From the NCBI RefSeq assembly GCF_910592395.1, contig NC_088319.1:3038001-3102000 (forward strand): a DNA stretch of 64,000 nt. The letters run 5' to 3'. The stretch is from Lineus longissimus. Lineage: Eukaryota > Nemertea > Pilidiophora > Heteronemertea > Lineidae. Positions 63,960 through 64,000 of this stretch are shown here, in pieces; within the stretch, counting starts at the first letter, position 1; every line of letters begins with the position of its first letter. Both the position numbers and the translations under genes were made by a program. The notes under the pieces were generated by a model. That model had not been told where the DNA came from. It searched no databases and worked only from the letters and a program-made list of their open reading frames with translations.

Positions 63960-64000
63960 GAATAGCAAGAGCCAGGTGGGCCAGATTAAGTAACACGAAG

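Overview
The window is animal (metazoan) nuclear DNA, most likely from a marine invertebrate. Genes are split by GT-AG introns, coding density is low, and introns and spacers are packed with short inverted-repeat elements, tRNA- and 5S-derived SINEs and foldback repeats. The protein families fit an invertebrate but do not fix the phylum, so I name no species.

Layout: (1) 1-5.9 kb is a patchwork of repeats. (2) 5.9-17.5 kb, minus strand, holds a nine-exon gene for a caspase-like (peptidase C14) protein of about 565 residues. It has an N-terminal MGNKQS myristoylation-type start, a caspase/metacaspase-like core and an unrecognised helical C-terminal half with an acidic tail. (3) 17.5-31.4 kb shows no gene, only satellites, palindromes and MITE-like elements. 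(4) 31.4-38.7 kb, plus strand, is a complete nine-exon TNK2/ACK1 tyrosine kinase gene (about 1053 aa: SAM-like, kinase, SH3, CRIB, proline-rich, UBA). (5) 38.77-45.60 kb is a 6.8-kb DNA transposon with perfect 40-bp TIRs, an ATAT target duplication, subterminal ACGGTAAAGAC-type repeats and a DDE-like transposase gene on the minus strand. The transposase gene is itself split by a 1.2-kb foldback-type repeat. (6) 45.6-54 kb is repeats, with a possibly degraded coding patch at 49.4-51 kb. (7) 54.0-63.7 kb, plus strand, holds thirteen exons of an SLC47/MATE transporter gene that runs off the right edge.

The three host genes have no evident functional link. TNK2 acts in Rac/Cdc42 and endocytic signalling, the MATE protein would export organic cations, and the caspase-like protein is presumably a cytosolic or membrane-tethered peptidase. 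The strongest leads are the caspase-like architecture, the transposon with its nested insertion, the MATE protein lacking several canonical glutamates, and a tandemly duplicated 3' splice site in TNK2 that would create a poison reading. All exon joins were derived by eye from splice consensus, reading phase and family resemblance; none has transcript support here.
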